The notes: generated by a model not told the origin, from the letters alone. Positions 16,670 through 25,411 are shown, counted from the first letter of the stretch. The stretch is DNA of 64,000 nucleotides from Oscillospiraceae bacterium (GCA_015065545.1 SVQA01000002.1:1-64000), one strand, 5' to 3'. Numbers and translations: made by a program.

Positions 16670-19600
16670 ATGAAAATTCATTCAAAAAGTATCTTTGCTC
16701 GCGCAGTATCTTTTTTGCTTGTTGTAGTCATAACTATGTCAATGATAGCAGTGGGCACTTTTATGACCAGCGCAGCAGCAGCGTTTACTGTCAGCATCAA
16801 TACAACGGGTACATCCCGCAGTGTTACGGTAAGCGATAATGATGGTGACGGCTACTACGAAATCTACACCGCAGACGAGCTTGATGCGTTTTCTTACCGT
16901 GTTAATTACAGCAGTTCTTACCGTCATATTTGCGCCGAGCTTATGGCAGATATTGTCTACAACGAAGGTGTTATGACCGCAAATTCCACACCGAGCAGAA
17001 GATGGATACCCATAGGATCAAGCACTCAGGTACCCTTCAGAGGCAAATTTCTTGGTAATAACCACTCCATATCAGGTCTTTATTTTAACAGTTCCTCTGA
17101 GTGTGCAGGTCTGTTCGGCTATATTAATGAACTTGATAGTTATGTACCTCACATCGAAAATTTAATCGTTAAAAACTCCTACTTCAAAAGCGGCAACTAT
17201 TGTGGTGCAATAGCCGCTCGATTTCAGTCTCGTTATGGTGACAGCACCATGACTAACTGTGCAAGCATTAATAACATCATTGATAATGCAGGTCGTTCAT
17301 ACTGTGGCGGTATAGTGGGATATAATCAGGGTTCCATTACAAATTGTTACAGCACAACAACAGTAAACGCAACAGGTTCATACGTTGGTGCTATAGTAGG
17401 TCAGCAATCCGGAACTGTAACCAACTGCTACTATCTTGCAGGAACTTCTACCGGTGGTATAAACGGTAAAGATATTGCAGGTCAGGCAGAGGCAAAAACT
17501 GCCGAAGAGTTTGCAAGCGGTGAGGTTGCCTATCTCCTTCAGGAGGCACAGAACAACCAAACCACAATTACCTGGGGTCAGACAATCGGCGAAGACCCTC
17601 TTCCTCTTTTTGGTGATGATAAGGTTTACTACACAAATCTTACCTGTGCAGAAGATTCCCCTCTCGGCTATACCAATACTCTCGACCCCCAGCACGTCTA
17701 CGAAACGGTAGTCACTCCTCCCACCCCCTATGACCGTGGCTACACTACACATACCTGCTCCGGCTGCGGACACACTTATATCGACGGCATTATTAACCCC
17801 ACAAATGTAGGCGGCGATGCAGAGCTTTTCGAAAAGGTCGCTCCTCAGGGCGCTCACCTTTTCGTAAACCCAACTTATGCTGTCGACGAGGCAATTTATG
17901 TTACAGCCGTCAATGGTGTGTGGGTAGGCTTGTATCCTTCAACTGTTACAAACCCCTCAAACAAAACCGATGCTATCTATACCTACCAGCTTGACGGCAA
18001 GGGTACGCAATGCTTCGATATGCGTTCAGGTTTATACAACCCTTCAAACACCGCTTCGGTGCGCGACTGCCTGAATATGGGAGAAACCTACAATGTCTTC
18101 CTGTTTTCCGACAGTGAATATACCGTGGCTGCCTCGGCTTCTTTCAGTATGACCGCCGACAACGAAGTTAAAGTAAGCGACACTACCTATCTGCAAACCG
18201 ACAGAAAAACTTACACCTACGGCGAAACAATGCTTCTCAACGCAAACGCCTCGGACAACGAATATGCATGGGTAGGCGTGTACCCCAAAGATAGTGCAAA
18301 CTCCACAACCCCTGCTGAATATATTATATATATTGGATCAAGCTTTTCTCCAAGCTATGCCGGTCAGCCTGTTGACATTATTAATTCTTCCCATGTAAAC
18401 AATGGAGCAGAGCTGCTTCCCGGTGACTACGATGTTTGTCTTTTCGGTGATAAGACAATGAACAATGTTCTTGCAAAGCTTACAATTTCTGTCAGAGCAG
18501 GCTTTATTTCTACCGATAAAAAAACATACGGTTATGGCGAAAAAATTATTGCAAAAGCCAATCTATATAACAGTGCTTATGTAGATGTATCAAATACAAT
18601 GGAAACTGCAGTTAGCACCTATTTATACAAGGGCCCCGGAACAACGTATGGTTACTATTATCAATTGTCTGCGGGAACAGTTGTAACAGTTGTTGGAACT
18701 TCCGGCACAGATACAAACAACTGGGTATGTGTTAACGATGGTACCAATACCGGCTACGTTACTGCATGCTTAAAGCCTATAAAGGGCTCTGATGTTAAGG
18801 TGTACGGATATGCTGTTGGAACTGAATATTTGAAGAACGCACCGGTAACTTACACCACAGCTACATATCGAATAGCAACTCTGCTCGATGGTACTGCTAT
18901 TAATTATTTGGATGTTTATTCCGGTAACAGTAATTATCTCATCGCTCAATACGGAGGATATTCGGGCTATTTTTATCGTACCAGTACCACAAGTACTGCA
19001 AATATAAAATATGTTCATAGTGCCCACGATAATTCAAGCGTTAATATTGTAGACCACAATGCTTGGGTTGGTCTTTATGATAAAGGCACAACTCCCGGTA
19101 CAGAAAGCCCCTCTGATGCTTGGTACTATTTAAGGCAATTCCCAGGCAGCTCTGTTGTGCTTCAGAGTTTGGCATCCGGCGACGGCACAACTTATGCAGG
19201 CTCTGCTGTTATTGAAGCCGGCGAGCATACTCTGAACCTGTTTGGTGACGGAGACTACACCAACTGGCTGGATGATGCTGACTTTACAGTAAGCAATAAG
19301 GTTACAGGCTCCTTCAAAAGCGGTGCCTACAAGGTAATTACCCTTAACGACGGCTTTGCAAATGGCACTGTTGCCCTGGAACTTTCTGATGATAGCCTTG
19401 GCTATATCGGTACAGGCGAGGCTATTGTATACTGGGCAGACGCAAACGGCAATTTACTTGAAGGCTACGCAGCTCTTGCAAATCAGAAGATAACTGCTTC
19501 TGTTTTCACTTTCGATATGTATCCCCATACTATCATCCCCGAGGGCGCAATGTCACTTGTAGCTTATGTTTCCTACAACGGTATGAAGGCTGACACAAGC

Positions 19601-21925
19601 TACACAATTCCCCTGCCCGAAAACTGCAAAGCATACGAAAACCTTGACAGCGATATTATCTCCGAATTCCAGGTTGTGTCCGACCTTCACATCACTTCCG
19701 ATGTTGCAACATCGGGTACAGAGTACAACAGATTCAACGCAAATTATCAGGCAATGCTTGCCGATATTACTGCAACCAGCCCGAACAGTGTTGGTATCTT
19801 TGTAAACGGTGATGTTGCAAACAACGGTCTTTCCGAAGAATACGGACAGCTGAAAAGTATGAACACTCTTGCAGGAACCATTCCCCAAATGTATGTAACA
19901 ATGGGCAATCACGATGCATCCCCCGGCAACATTACAGATTATATAGAATTCGCTACTTCTCTCGGCGCCGACATCTCTGCCGATAAACCTTACTATTCAA
20001 AAACCATAAACGGCTACAAGTACATTTTCCTTGCATCCGATGTCAAGGAGTACTATGGTCTGTACAACGGTGCTGACCACGAAAGTGCAAAACTTTCATC
20101 GACACAGCTGAGCTGGCTTGAGGCTGAACTTTCAGACAATGAAAAAAACAACGCAGGTAAGCCCGTATTTATTATGATGCATCAGCCTGTTGCAAATTCC
20201 GTTGCAGGCTCATTCACAGGTCAATGGGCTTCAGACAAAAGCATTGTCAATGCGAGTGAATTCAAAGCTGTTGTAAGCAAATACAACAACGTATTTCTCC
20301 TCAGCAGTCACAGCCACTATGACCTAAACTGTGAAGGCAACCACAATCCCGGAGACGAAAACCTACCTGTTACACTAAACACAGCAGCTGTCAGCTTCCT
20401 GCGCACAAACGTAGGAGACGTCAGCGGTTCTCAGGGCTTCTATGTAAGAGTTTACAACGATAAGGTTGTTTTCCTCGGCAGAGATTTTGCAAACAATAAG
20501 TGGATTCCCTCTGCTTGCTATGTATTCTGCAACGGAGATATATCGGCTAAATACGACCAAAAGGTTCTTCGCCCCGGCGAAGAGCTGAATTCCTCCGAGT
20601 ATATCACAAACACACAAGGCAAAAACCTCACCTTTAAATCTTCTGATACTTCTGTTGTAACAGTTGATGCACAGGGAAAAATCTCAACATCAGGTAAAGG
20701 CAATGCAGTTGTATATGTGACTGCCGCCGCAACAAACACAGAGGTGGTTACAAAAGCAAAAATACAAATCATAGTTCCCGTAACCACAACTGCTGACATC
20801 ACCTATCTTTACACCGACCGATGGGGCGACGAGCAAAGCTACATTGCAGTTCACACCCTTTCTGACGACGAAATACTCGGTTTTGAGGGCAATAACTTCA
20901 CCCCTTACGCACCGGCACACATAAGCGGTCAAACCTGGACAAACTCTGTTCTTAAAAACTCTCCTCATATTGTAACTATCACAGAAGACATTGCATGGAC
21001 AATAAACAGCGATACCTATAATGCAAAGGATTTTGTTCTGCGTGCCACCCAGACAGACACCCTGTTCACAATCACCTCACAAGCTGGCGATGCTGTGGTG
21101 GTTAATCAAAAAGCCTACGGAGAGCTTCTGACAATCGATGCCAGAAAGCTTGACAAAAATATATCCGGCAAAGGCTTCTGGTACAACGACACCGACAACG
21201 ACGGAAAGTACACCGACGGCACAGACCTGATGCTTACCTATGGTCCCCGCTATTCCTACCGCGTAACCTGCGATATGAACATAAACTTCGCGCAAGCAGA
21301 TAAATACGATTTCAACATCACAATCGATGCTCCCGCTTACGGACGTAAAATGACAACCGCAACCGATGGCACCGTTACTGATAAGATAACTGTAGATTAT
21401 ATAATCAATATTCTCACACCTTATTTCTACGGAAACGACAATAATTTTGTGCCTTCCGATGATATAAACGGTAAACCAGACGGTCAGCATGTTACAATCC
21501 GCTCCCTGAGAGATGCCGGTTACACTGTAAAATTCGGTGTGATTTTAGAGCAGGTAGGCTCCTTTGCCCCGGGCAGCACAGCTTATCCCACTTACGATGA
21601 TGCCCTCACAGCAGCAAAGGCTGCAAATTACGGCACCGCAACAAACAAAGCTATACTTGCAAAGGTTGCAGAGAATTACACCGCTCCCACTATGACCGAA
21701 GCGGGCACCTACTGCACTATCTACGATTACTCAGACTACAACATCAGTAACAAGAACAGATTTGGTTTTACCATCGGCTTCAACAACACTGCCGCAAACC
21801 ACAAGAAATTCTACAATGTGTACTCCTATGTGACCGTCACAACCCCCGAAAATGTGACCACAACCTACATCAGTAATGTACAAACTCTTAACATCTACAA
21901 TGCAGGCACACCTACGCTTCCATAA
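16670..21925 (+). CDS. Very large secreted multidomain metallophosphoesterase
   Basis: The product has 1751 residues. It has a signal peptide (to about residue 36), GLUG-like repeats (about 150-265: CAGLFGYIN, CGGIVGYNQG, VGAIVGQQSG), a cysteine-containing HTCSGCGHTY segment near 360, a bacterial SH3-like module (about 647-702), and a calcineurin-type phosphoesterase domain (about 995-1260). The last has its metal motifs in order: SDLH, NGDVANNG, GNHD, MMHQP and SHSHY. A Big2-like immunoglobulin domain (about 1290-1373) and a long beta-rich C-terminal region follow. No dockerin or sortase signal is visible. GGGAGG precedes ATG 16670. It sits between two relics of the GGGtGRT gene, so it may have arrived by insertion. 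The substrate is unknown. Confidence 0.88.
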   Translation: MKIHSKSIFARAVSFLLVVVITMSMIAVGTFMTSAAAAFTVSINTTGTSRSVTVSDNDGDGYYEIYTADELDAFSYRVNYSSSYRHICAELMADIVYNEGVMTANSTPSRRWIPIGSSTQVPFRGKFLGNNHSISGLYFNSSSECAGLFGYINELDSYVPHIENLIVKNSYFKSGNYCGAIAARFQSRYGDSTMTNCASINNIIDNAGRSYCGGIVGYNQGSITNCYSTTTVNATGSYVGAIVGQQSGTVTNCYYLAGTSTGGINGKDIAGQAEAKTAEEFASGEVAYLLQEAQNNQTTITWGQTIGEDPLPLFGDDKVYYTNLTCAEDSPLGYTNTLDPQHVYETVVTPPTPYDRGYTTHTCSGCGHTYIDGIINPTNVGGDAELFEKVAPQGAHLFVNPTYAVDEAIYVTAVNGVWVGLYPSTVTNPSNKTDAIYTYQLDGKGTQCFDMRSGLYNPSNTASVRDCLNMGETYNVFLFSDSEYTVAASASFSMTADNEVKVSDTTYLQTDRKTYTYGETMLLNANASDNEYAWVGVYPKDSANSTTPAEYIIYIGSSFSPSYAGQPVDIINSSHVNNGAELLPGDYDVCLFGDKTMNNVLAKLTISVRAGFISTDKKTYGYGEKIIAKANLYNSAYVDVSNTMETAVSTYLYKGPGTTYGYYYQLSAGTVVTVVGTSGTDTNNWVCVNDGTNTGYVTACLKPIKGSDVKVYGYAVGTEYLKNAPVTYTTATYRIATLLDGTAINYLDVYSGNSNYLIAQYGGYSGYFYRTSTTSTANIKYVHSAHDNSSVNIVDHNAWVGLYDKGTTPGTESPSDAWYYLRQFPGSSVVLQSLASGDGTTYAGSAVIEAGEHTLNLFGDGDYTNWLDDADFTVSNKVTGSFKSGAYKVITLNDGFANGTVALELSDDSLGYIGTGEAIVYWADANGNLLEGYAALANQKITASVFTFDMYPHTIIPEGAMSLVAYVSYNGMKADTSYTIPLPENCKAYENLDSDIISEFQVVSDLHITSDVATSGTEYNRFNANYQAMLADITATSPNSVGIFVNGDVANNGLSEEYGQLKSMNTLAGTIPQMYVTMGNHDASPGNITDYIEFATSLGADISADKPYYSKTINGYKYIFLASDVKEYYGLYNGADHESAKLSSTQLSWLEAELSDNEKNNAGKPVFIMMHQPVANSVAGSFTGQWASDKSIVNASEFKAVVSKYNNVFLLSSHSHYDLNCEGNHNPGDENLPVTLNTAAVSFLRTNVGDVSGSQGFYVRVYNDKVVFLGRDFANNKWIPSACYVFCNGDISAKYDQKVLRPGEELNSSEYITNTQGKNLTFKSSDTSVVTVDAQGKISTSGKGNAVVYVTAAATNTEVVTKAKIQIIVPVTTTADITYLYTDRWGDEQSYIAVHTLSDDEILGFEGNNFTPYAPAHISGQTWTNSVLKNSPHIVTITEDIAWTINSDTYNAKDFVLRATQTDTLFTITSQAGDAVVVNQKAYGELLTIDARKLDKNISGKGFWYNDTDNDGKYTDGTDLMLTYGPRYSYRVTCDMNINFAQADKYDFNITIDAPAYGRKMTTATDGTVTDKITVDYIINILTPYFYGNDNNFVPSDDINGKPDGQHVTIRSLRDAGYTVKFGVILEQVGSFAPGSTAYPTYDDALTAAKAANYGTATNKAILAKVAENYTAPTMTEAGTYCTIYDYSDYNISNKNRFGFTIGFNNTAANHKKFYNVYSYVTVTTPENVTTTYISNVQTLNIYNAGTPTLP

Positions 21926-22089
21926 TGTCTACGACAGCTTTAAATAGTATATTTAAAAATCTGATGAAACAAAATCACAGAGTTTGAAGCCGCGAGCCTC
22001 AAACCCTGTAATTCTTTAAATATTCAAAACCGCTTGAAACAGAGGTTTTTCAATTGTTTCATTGCCTACAAAACAGCAACCGCACAAAC

Positions 22090-22234
22090 GCCTTCCCCTT
22101 GAGGGGAAGGGGGATTTGCAGCAAGGCAAAGACGGATGAGGTGGAAACACTTATCAATCAAACAGTTATAACGGACACTGTCGTGTCCTACACCTCATCG
22201 CCTGCTTCGCAGGAGCTTCTCCTCAAGGAGAAGC
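22090..22234. repeat. Nested inverted-repeat element (MITE- or REP-like)
   Basis: About 145 non-coding bases consist of stacked palindromes: CTTCCCCT/AGGGGAAG near the left end, GATGAGGTG (22135-22143) paired with CACCTCATC (22191-22199), GGACAC/GTGTCC inside (22173-22188), CCTGC/GCAGG at 22201-22213, and GCTTCTCCT/AGGAGAAGC (22215-22234) at the right end. Such nested elements with GATGAGG arms are common dispersed repeats in Clostridia. I find no second copy in this window. Confidence 0.6.
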
Positions 22235-22260
22235 CTCATATTACAACCTCACAAAAGCAC

Positions 22261-22455
22261 AAAAGGCTTCCGATAAACTCGGAAGCCTTTTACTATACCT
22301 TGCGGTAAAAATTATTTCATTGCGTTGTAAACTGCAACTGCACAAGCAACTGTAGCATGAGCCTCGGGGTTGTTACCCATACCGATAAGGCCCATCATCT
22401 CAACATGAGCAGGAACGGAAGAAGAACCTGCAAACTGGGCATCGCCGTGCATACT
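22261..22455 (-). pseudogene. Copy of the GGGtGRT gene 3' end with terminator (copy B)
   Basis: On the minus strand an open frame of 46 codons (22451 to 22311) matches the last 46 residues of the intact GGGtGRT protein, beginning MHGDAQFAGSSSVPAHVEMM and ending AVAVYNAMK, with MVG changed to EAH. By hand alignment about 13 of 141 bases differ, 8 of them silent third-position changes. The stem-loop AAAAGGCTTCCG...CGGAAGCCTTTT after the stop is also copied. Upstream of 22455 the match ends and there is no start signal. This is a remnant of a full-length allele, most likely displaced by an insertion. Confidence 0.85.
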
Positions 22456-22499
22456 CCCTTTTGGCTCTTATACACTCATTCTACCACAAGAAGATAAAA

Positions 22500-22524
22500 T
22501 AAAAAAGAGCGGATTTCTCCGCTC
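22500..22524 (-). terminator. Terminator of the ribbon-helix-helix gene
   Basis: Seven-base-pair stem GAGCGGA / TCCGCTC with a 4-base loop, followed on the minus strand by TTTTTTATTTT. Confidence 0.8.
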
Positions 22525-22526
22525 AA

Positions 22527-22709
22527 TTACTCAATTTCAATGTTATTTACTCCGTGGCTTAAAATAATGTTAATAAGTTCGTTTCTGGAATAGTTGCTCT
22601 CATTTGCTATTTGGTCGAGTTTTGCCAGAGTATCCTCTTTAATTCTGACAGTAATTACTTTGTTGCCGTCTTCTCCACGCTTTTTGATTTTCAAGGGTTC
22701 GTTTTTCAT
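22527..22709 (-). CDS. Small ribbon-helix-helix (CopG/Arc type) DNA-binding protein
   Basis: The 60-residue product has a basic N terminus, a beta strand (KVITVRIKEDT) and two helices (LAKLDQIANESN, YSRNELINIILSHGV), the classic ribbon-helix-helix plan. Such proteins regulate plasmid, toxin-antitoxin or integrated-element genes. No toxin gene adjoins it. ATG 22709 follows GAGGTG; the longer reading from 22748 includes promoter sequence. It lies in the small insert between copy B and the intact GGGtGRT gene. Confidence 0.75.
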   Translation of the reverse strand: MKNEPLKIKKRGEDGNKVITVRIKEDTLAKLDQIANESNYSRNELINIILSHGVNNIEIE

Positions 22710-22819
22710 ATTAAGCACCTCACATTTAATGTAATTATACCTTGACAAAAGACTACAAAATATACTACAATTACATTGTATCAGTAATATCGCATTGTAA
22801 TACAGAAAGCTGGTGAAAA

Positions 22820-22999
22820 ATGAGCGATTCTATGGGAACAAGAGAAGCCGCTGACTTGTGGGGTTATACACAACCAACAATCAGCAAATGGTGTCGAGAA
22901 GGAAAAATAAAAGGAGCGGAGCAGGATGCTCACGGAAGTCCTTGGCATATTCCCAAAGCTGCCGAATGTCCGAAAGCAATAAAAAGAAAGACTAAATGA
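22820..22999 (+). CDS. Excisionase-like helix-turn-helix protein
   Basis: This 59-residue protein has a MerR/Xis-like helix-turn-helix: MGTREAADLWGYTQPTISKW (residues 5-24), then a wing (CREGKIKGAEQDAHGSPWHI) and a PKAAECPKA tail. The pattern TREAAxLWG...CREGxIxGA...WxIPKxAExP is that of small proteins found throughout clostridial conjugative and transposable elements, where they act as excisionases or regulators. A weak ribosome site precedes the ATG. It is followed 9 bases later by a lipoprotein gene, so the two are probably co-transcribed. Confidence 0.75.
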   Translation: MSDSMGTREAADLWGYTQPTISKWCREGKIKGAEQDAHGSPWHIPKAAECPKAIKRKTK

Positions 23000-23008
23000 G
23001 GTGTAAAA

Positions 23009-23434
23009 ATGAAAAAATTTATCGCATTACTTATAGTTGTTATTTTAGGTGTATCACTTTGTGCCTGTTCATCCAAGCCATCCAAAGATGACCTGATGGT
23101 GGAAGCAAATCGTTTCATAGCAACAGACACCACAGGCAAACCTTACTACAATATTAATGGTGAATACTCTGAAGATTACAATGCATATTATGTTATCATT
23201 TCTATTAATTCAGATTACTATCTCAAGGATTACAGCGGAAGCAGCGCCGATACAGAGCTCTATCTGGGTGCAGCAGAAGGAATCCTCTCCAGAAATGGCA
23301 ACATTGCAAATATTGTTGACTATATTTTTAATGAACTCAAAGATATTTTTGAAGATTCAGAAATTGATGTAGTCGTAGGATATCAGAATATAAGAGGAGA
23401 ATTCTCCGAAACTCGAACCACAATAGAACAATAA
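23009..23434 (+). CDS. Small lipoprotein of unknown function
   Basis: The 141-residue product has a lipoprotein signal with lipobox LCAC near residue 20 and a mature domain of about 120 residues without recognised motifs; it contains aromatic and acidic patches and ends polar. GAGGTG precedes ATG 23009 (9 bases after the excisionase-like stop). It is cargo of the small insert next to the GGGtGRT gene, so it may be a mobile, strain-variable surface protein. Confidence 0.7.
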   Translation: MKKFIALLIVVILGVSLCACSSKPSKDDLMVEANRFIATDTTGKPYYNINGEYSEDYNAYYVIISINSDYYLKDYSGSSADTELYLGAAEGILSRNGNIANIVDYIFNELKDIFEDSEIDVVVGYQNIRGEFSETRTTIEQ

Positions 23435-23454
23435 TTCATCCATAATAAGCGACA

Positions 23455-23490
23455 GGGAGCGGAATTTTTACATTCCGCTCCCTTATTTTA
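23455..23490 (+). terminator. Terminator
   Basis: Eleven-base-pair stem GGGAGCGGAAT / ATTCCGCTCCC with a 6-base loop, followed by TTATTTTAT. Confidence 0.8.
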
Positions 23491-23580
23491 TCCTTCCAAA
23501 AGAGAAATGTATTTATAGACAGTTGTGCGGCTCAGGTCGCAGACTCTGGCCAGTTCTGACACCTTCAGACCGCCGCCAAT
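23488..23580 (-). pseudogene. C-terminal remnant of a serine site-specific recombinase
   Basis: On the minus strand about 30 codons read GGGLKVSELARVCDLSRTTV then YKYISLLEG and stop. This matches the C-terminal helix-turn-helix of resolvase/invertase serine recombinases. There is no start codon with ribosome site and no catalytic domain upstream; the frame runs instead into the terminator next to the intact GGGtGRT gene. The 3' end of a recombinase gene is thus cut off exactly at the junction with the repeated sequence, which ties the repeats to a past insertion. Confidence 0.75.
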
Positions 23581-23598
23581 ACACACAACAAAAACACA

Positions 23599-23629
23599 AA
23601 AGGCTTCCGAAAAATCGGAAGCCTTTTAC
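23599..23629 (-). terminator. Terminator of the GGGtGRT operon
   Basis: Stem AAAAGGCTTCCG / CGGAAGCCTTTT with a 6-base loop, 20 bases beyond the stop codon of the intact gene. The same stem occurs at 16173 and 22261. Confidence 0.85.
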
Positions 23630-23647
23630 TATACCTTGCGGTAAAAA

Positions 23648-24649
23648 TTATTTCATTGCATTATATACTGCAACTGCGCAAGCAACTGTAGCACCAACCA
23701 TGGGGTTGTTACCCATACCGATAAGGCCCATCATCTCAACGTGAGCAGGAACGGAAGAAGAACCTGCGAACTGAGCGTCGCCGTGCATTCTGCCCATGGA
23801 GTCTGTAAGACCGTAGGAAGCAGGACCTGCACCCATGTTATCGGGGTGGAGTGTTCTGCCTGTGCCGCCGCCTGATGCTACGGAGAAGTACTTAACACCG
23901 TTCTCGAGAGCCCACTTCTTGTATGTACCTGCAACGAGGTGCTGGAATCTTGTGGGGTTAGTGGAGTTACCTGTGATGGAAACACCAACATCCTCTTTCT
24001 GCATAATTGCTACGCCTTCACGAACGTCGTCTGCACCGTAGCAACGAACAGCAGCTCTCTCGCCGTCGGAGAATGCTCTCTCTTCAAGAATCTTGAGCTC
24101 GCCTGTAAAGTAATCGAACTCTGTCTCTACATAAGTAAAGCCGTTGATTCTGGAGATAATGTAAGCAGCATCCTTACCGAGACCATTGAGGATAACTCTA
24201 AGGGGTTCTTTTCTTGCCTTGTTAGCGTTTCTTGCGATACCGATAGCACCCTCTGCAGCTGCAAAGGACTCGTGACCTGCAAGGAATGCAAAGCACTTTG
24301 TTTCATCACGAAGGAGCATTGCTCCAAGGTTACCGTGGCCAAGACCTACGTTTCTCTGCTCTGCAACAGAGCCGGGAATACAGAATGCCTCCAAACCGAT
24401 ACCGATTGCCTCAGCAGCATCAGCAGCAGTTGTGCATCCCTTCTTGATTGCTACTGCGCAACCAAGTGTGTATGCCCAAGAAGCGTTCTCAAATGCGATG
24501 GGCTGTACGCCCTTTACGATTTCATCGGGATCAAAACCCTTCTCAAGACAGATAGCTCTTGCCTCTTCAAGATCCTTGATGCCATACTCTGCCATGCAAG
24601 CATTGATTTTGGGCATTCTTCTGTCCATGCTTTCAAATGTAACAGCCAT
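23648..24649 (-). CDS. GGGtGRT family protein
   Basis: The 333-residue product is a full-length member of the family named for its conserved GGGTGRT segment, here in VASGGGTGRTLHPDN around residues 257-263. It is glycine- and alanine-rich, with a highly conserved C terminus (PAHVEMMGLIGMGNNP). No biochemical function is established for the family as far as I know. GGAGG lies 7 bases before ATG 24649. It is the second gene of an operon with an Fe-S scaffold-like gene 17 bases upstream, a pairing that is conserved in Clostridia. Its 3' end is the source or acceptor of the two partial copies to its left. Confidence 0.9.
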   Translation of the reverse strand: MAVTFESMDRRMPKINACMAEYGIKDLEEARAICLEKGFDPDEIVKGVQPIAFENASWAYTLGCAVAIKKGCTTAADAAEAIGIGLEAFCIPGSVAEQRNVGLGHGNLGAMLLRDETKCFAFLAGHESFAAAEGAIGIARNANKARKEPLRVILNGLGKDAAYIISRINGFTYVETEFDYFTGELKILEERAFSDGERAAVRCYGADDVREGVAIMQKEDVGVSITGNSTNPTRFQHLVAGTYKKWALENGVKYFSVASGGGTGRTLHPDNMGAGPASYGLTDSMGRMHGDAQFAGSSSVPAHVEMMGLIGMGNNPMVGATVACAVAVYNAMK

Positions 24650-24666
24650 TACTTTAACCTCCCTTA

Positions 24667-25359
24667 TTATTCTTCACGAGGGTCAATGTACTTAGCTGCG
24701 CCATCGAAGCGACCGTACTGACCGATGTTGTTCTTATATGCCTCGTCGGGGCTCATGCCGTGACGGATATCCTCCATCATCTTGCCGAGCTTAACGAACT
24801 GATAGCCGATAACCTCATTGTTCTCGTCAAGAGCTGTCTTAAGAACATAGCCTTCTGCCATTTCCATGTAACGAACACCCTTGTCCTTTGTGGAGAACAT
24901 CGTACCAACCTGAGAACGAAGACCTTTACCAAGGTCCTCAAGGCCTGCACCGATGGGAAGACCGTCCTCAGAGAATGCTGTCTGGCTTCTGCCGTATGCA
25001 AGCTGCTCGAAGATGTTTCTCATAGCTGTGTTGATAGCGTCACAAACAAGGTCTGTGTTAAGGCACTCAAGGAGAGTCTTACCGGGAAGAATCTCTGCTG
25101 CCATAGCTGCAGAGTGAGTCATACCGGAGCAACCGAGAGTCTCAACAAGAGCCTCTTCCACAATACCGTTCTTAACGTTGAGTGTGAGCTTACATGTACC
25201 CTGCTGGGGTGCACACCAGCCTACACCGTGAGAAAGACCGGAAATGTCGGAAATCTGATAGGATTTTACCCACTTGCCCTCTTCGGGAATGGGTGCGGGA
25301 CCGTGCTTGGGTCCTTTTGCAACAGTACACATTTTCTGTACTTCATGAGAATAGTTCAT
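24667..25359 (-). CDS. Iron-sulfur cluster assembly scaffold-like protein
   Basis: The 230-residue product is an IscU/NifU-like relative, usually annotated as an iron-sulfur cluster assembly scaffold and found with GGGtGRT proteins. Candidate metal-binding cysteines are in VGWCAPQQGTC (near residues 50-57) and TLGCSGMTHS (near 78), where the latter resembles the scaffold motif; another is at MCTVAKG. It has no signal peptide, so it is cytoplasmic. I start at ATG 25359 (MNYSHEV) with AAGGAG upstream. The pair may build or use a special metal cofactor, but that is inference. Confidence 0.85.
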   Translation of the reverse strand: MNYSHEVQKMCTVAKGPKHGPAPIPEEGKWVKSYQISDISGLSHGVGWCAPQQGTCKLTLNVKNGIVEEALVETLGCSGMTHSAAMAAEILPGKTLLECLNTDLVCDAINTAMRNIFEQLAYGRSQTAFSEDGLPIGAGLEDLGKGLRSQVGTMFSTKDKGVRYMEMAEGYVLKTALDENNEVIGYQFVKLGKMMEDIRHGMSPDEAYKNNIGQYGRFDGAAKYIDPREE

Positions 25360-25411
25360 TATGTTGCTACTCCTTTCTGAATTTAAAAGTTGAGATAACT
25401 CATACAGGGAC

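Noticed and set aside
22054-22308. 84-codon open frame across the palindromic element
   Set aside because: It runs through inverted repeats and a terminator and has no recognisable domain.
23488-23580. Functional small regulator from the recombinase-like fragment
   Set aside because: No start codon with ribosome site, only one helix-turn-helix, and a hard junction with repeated sequence indicates a remnant.
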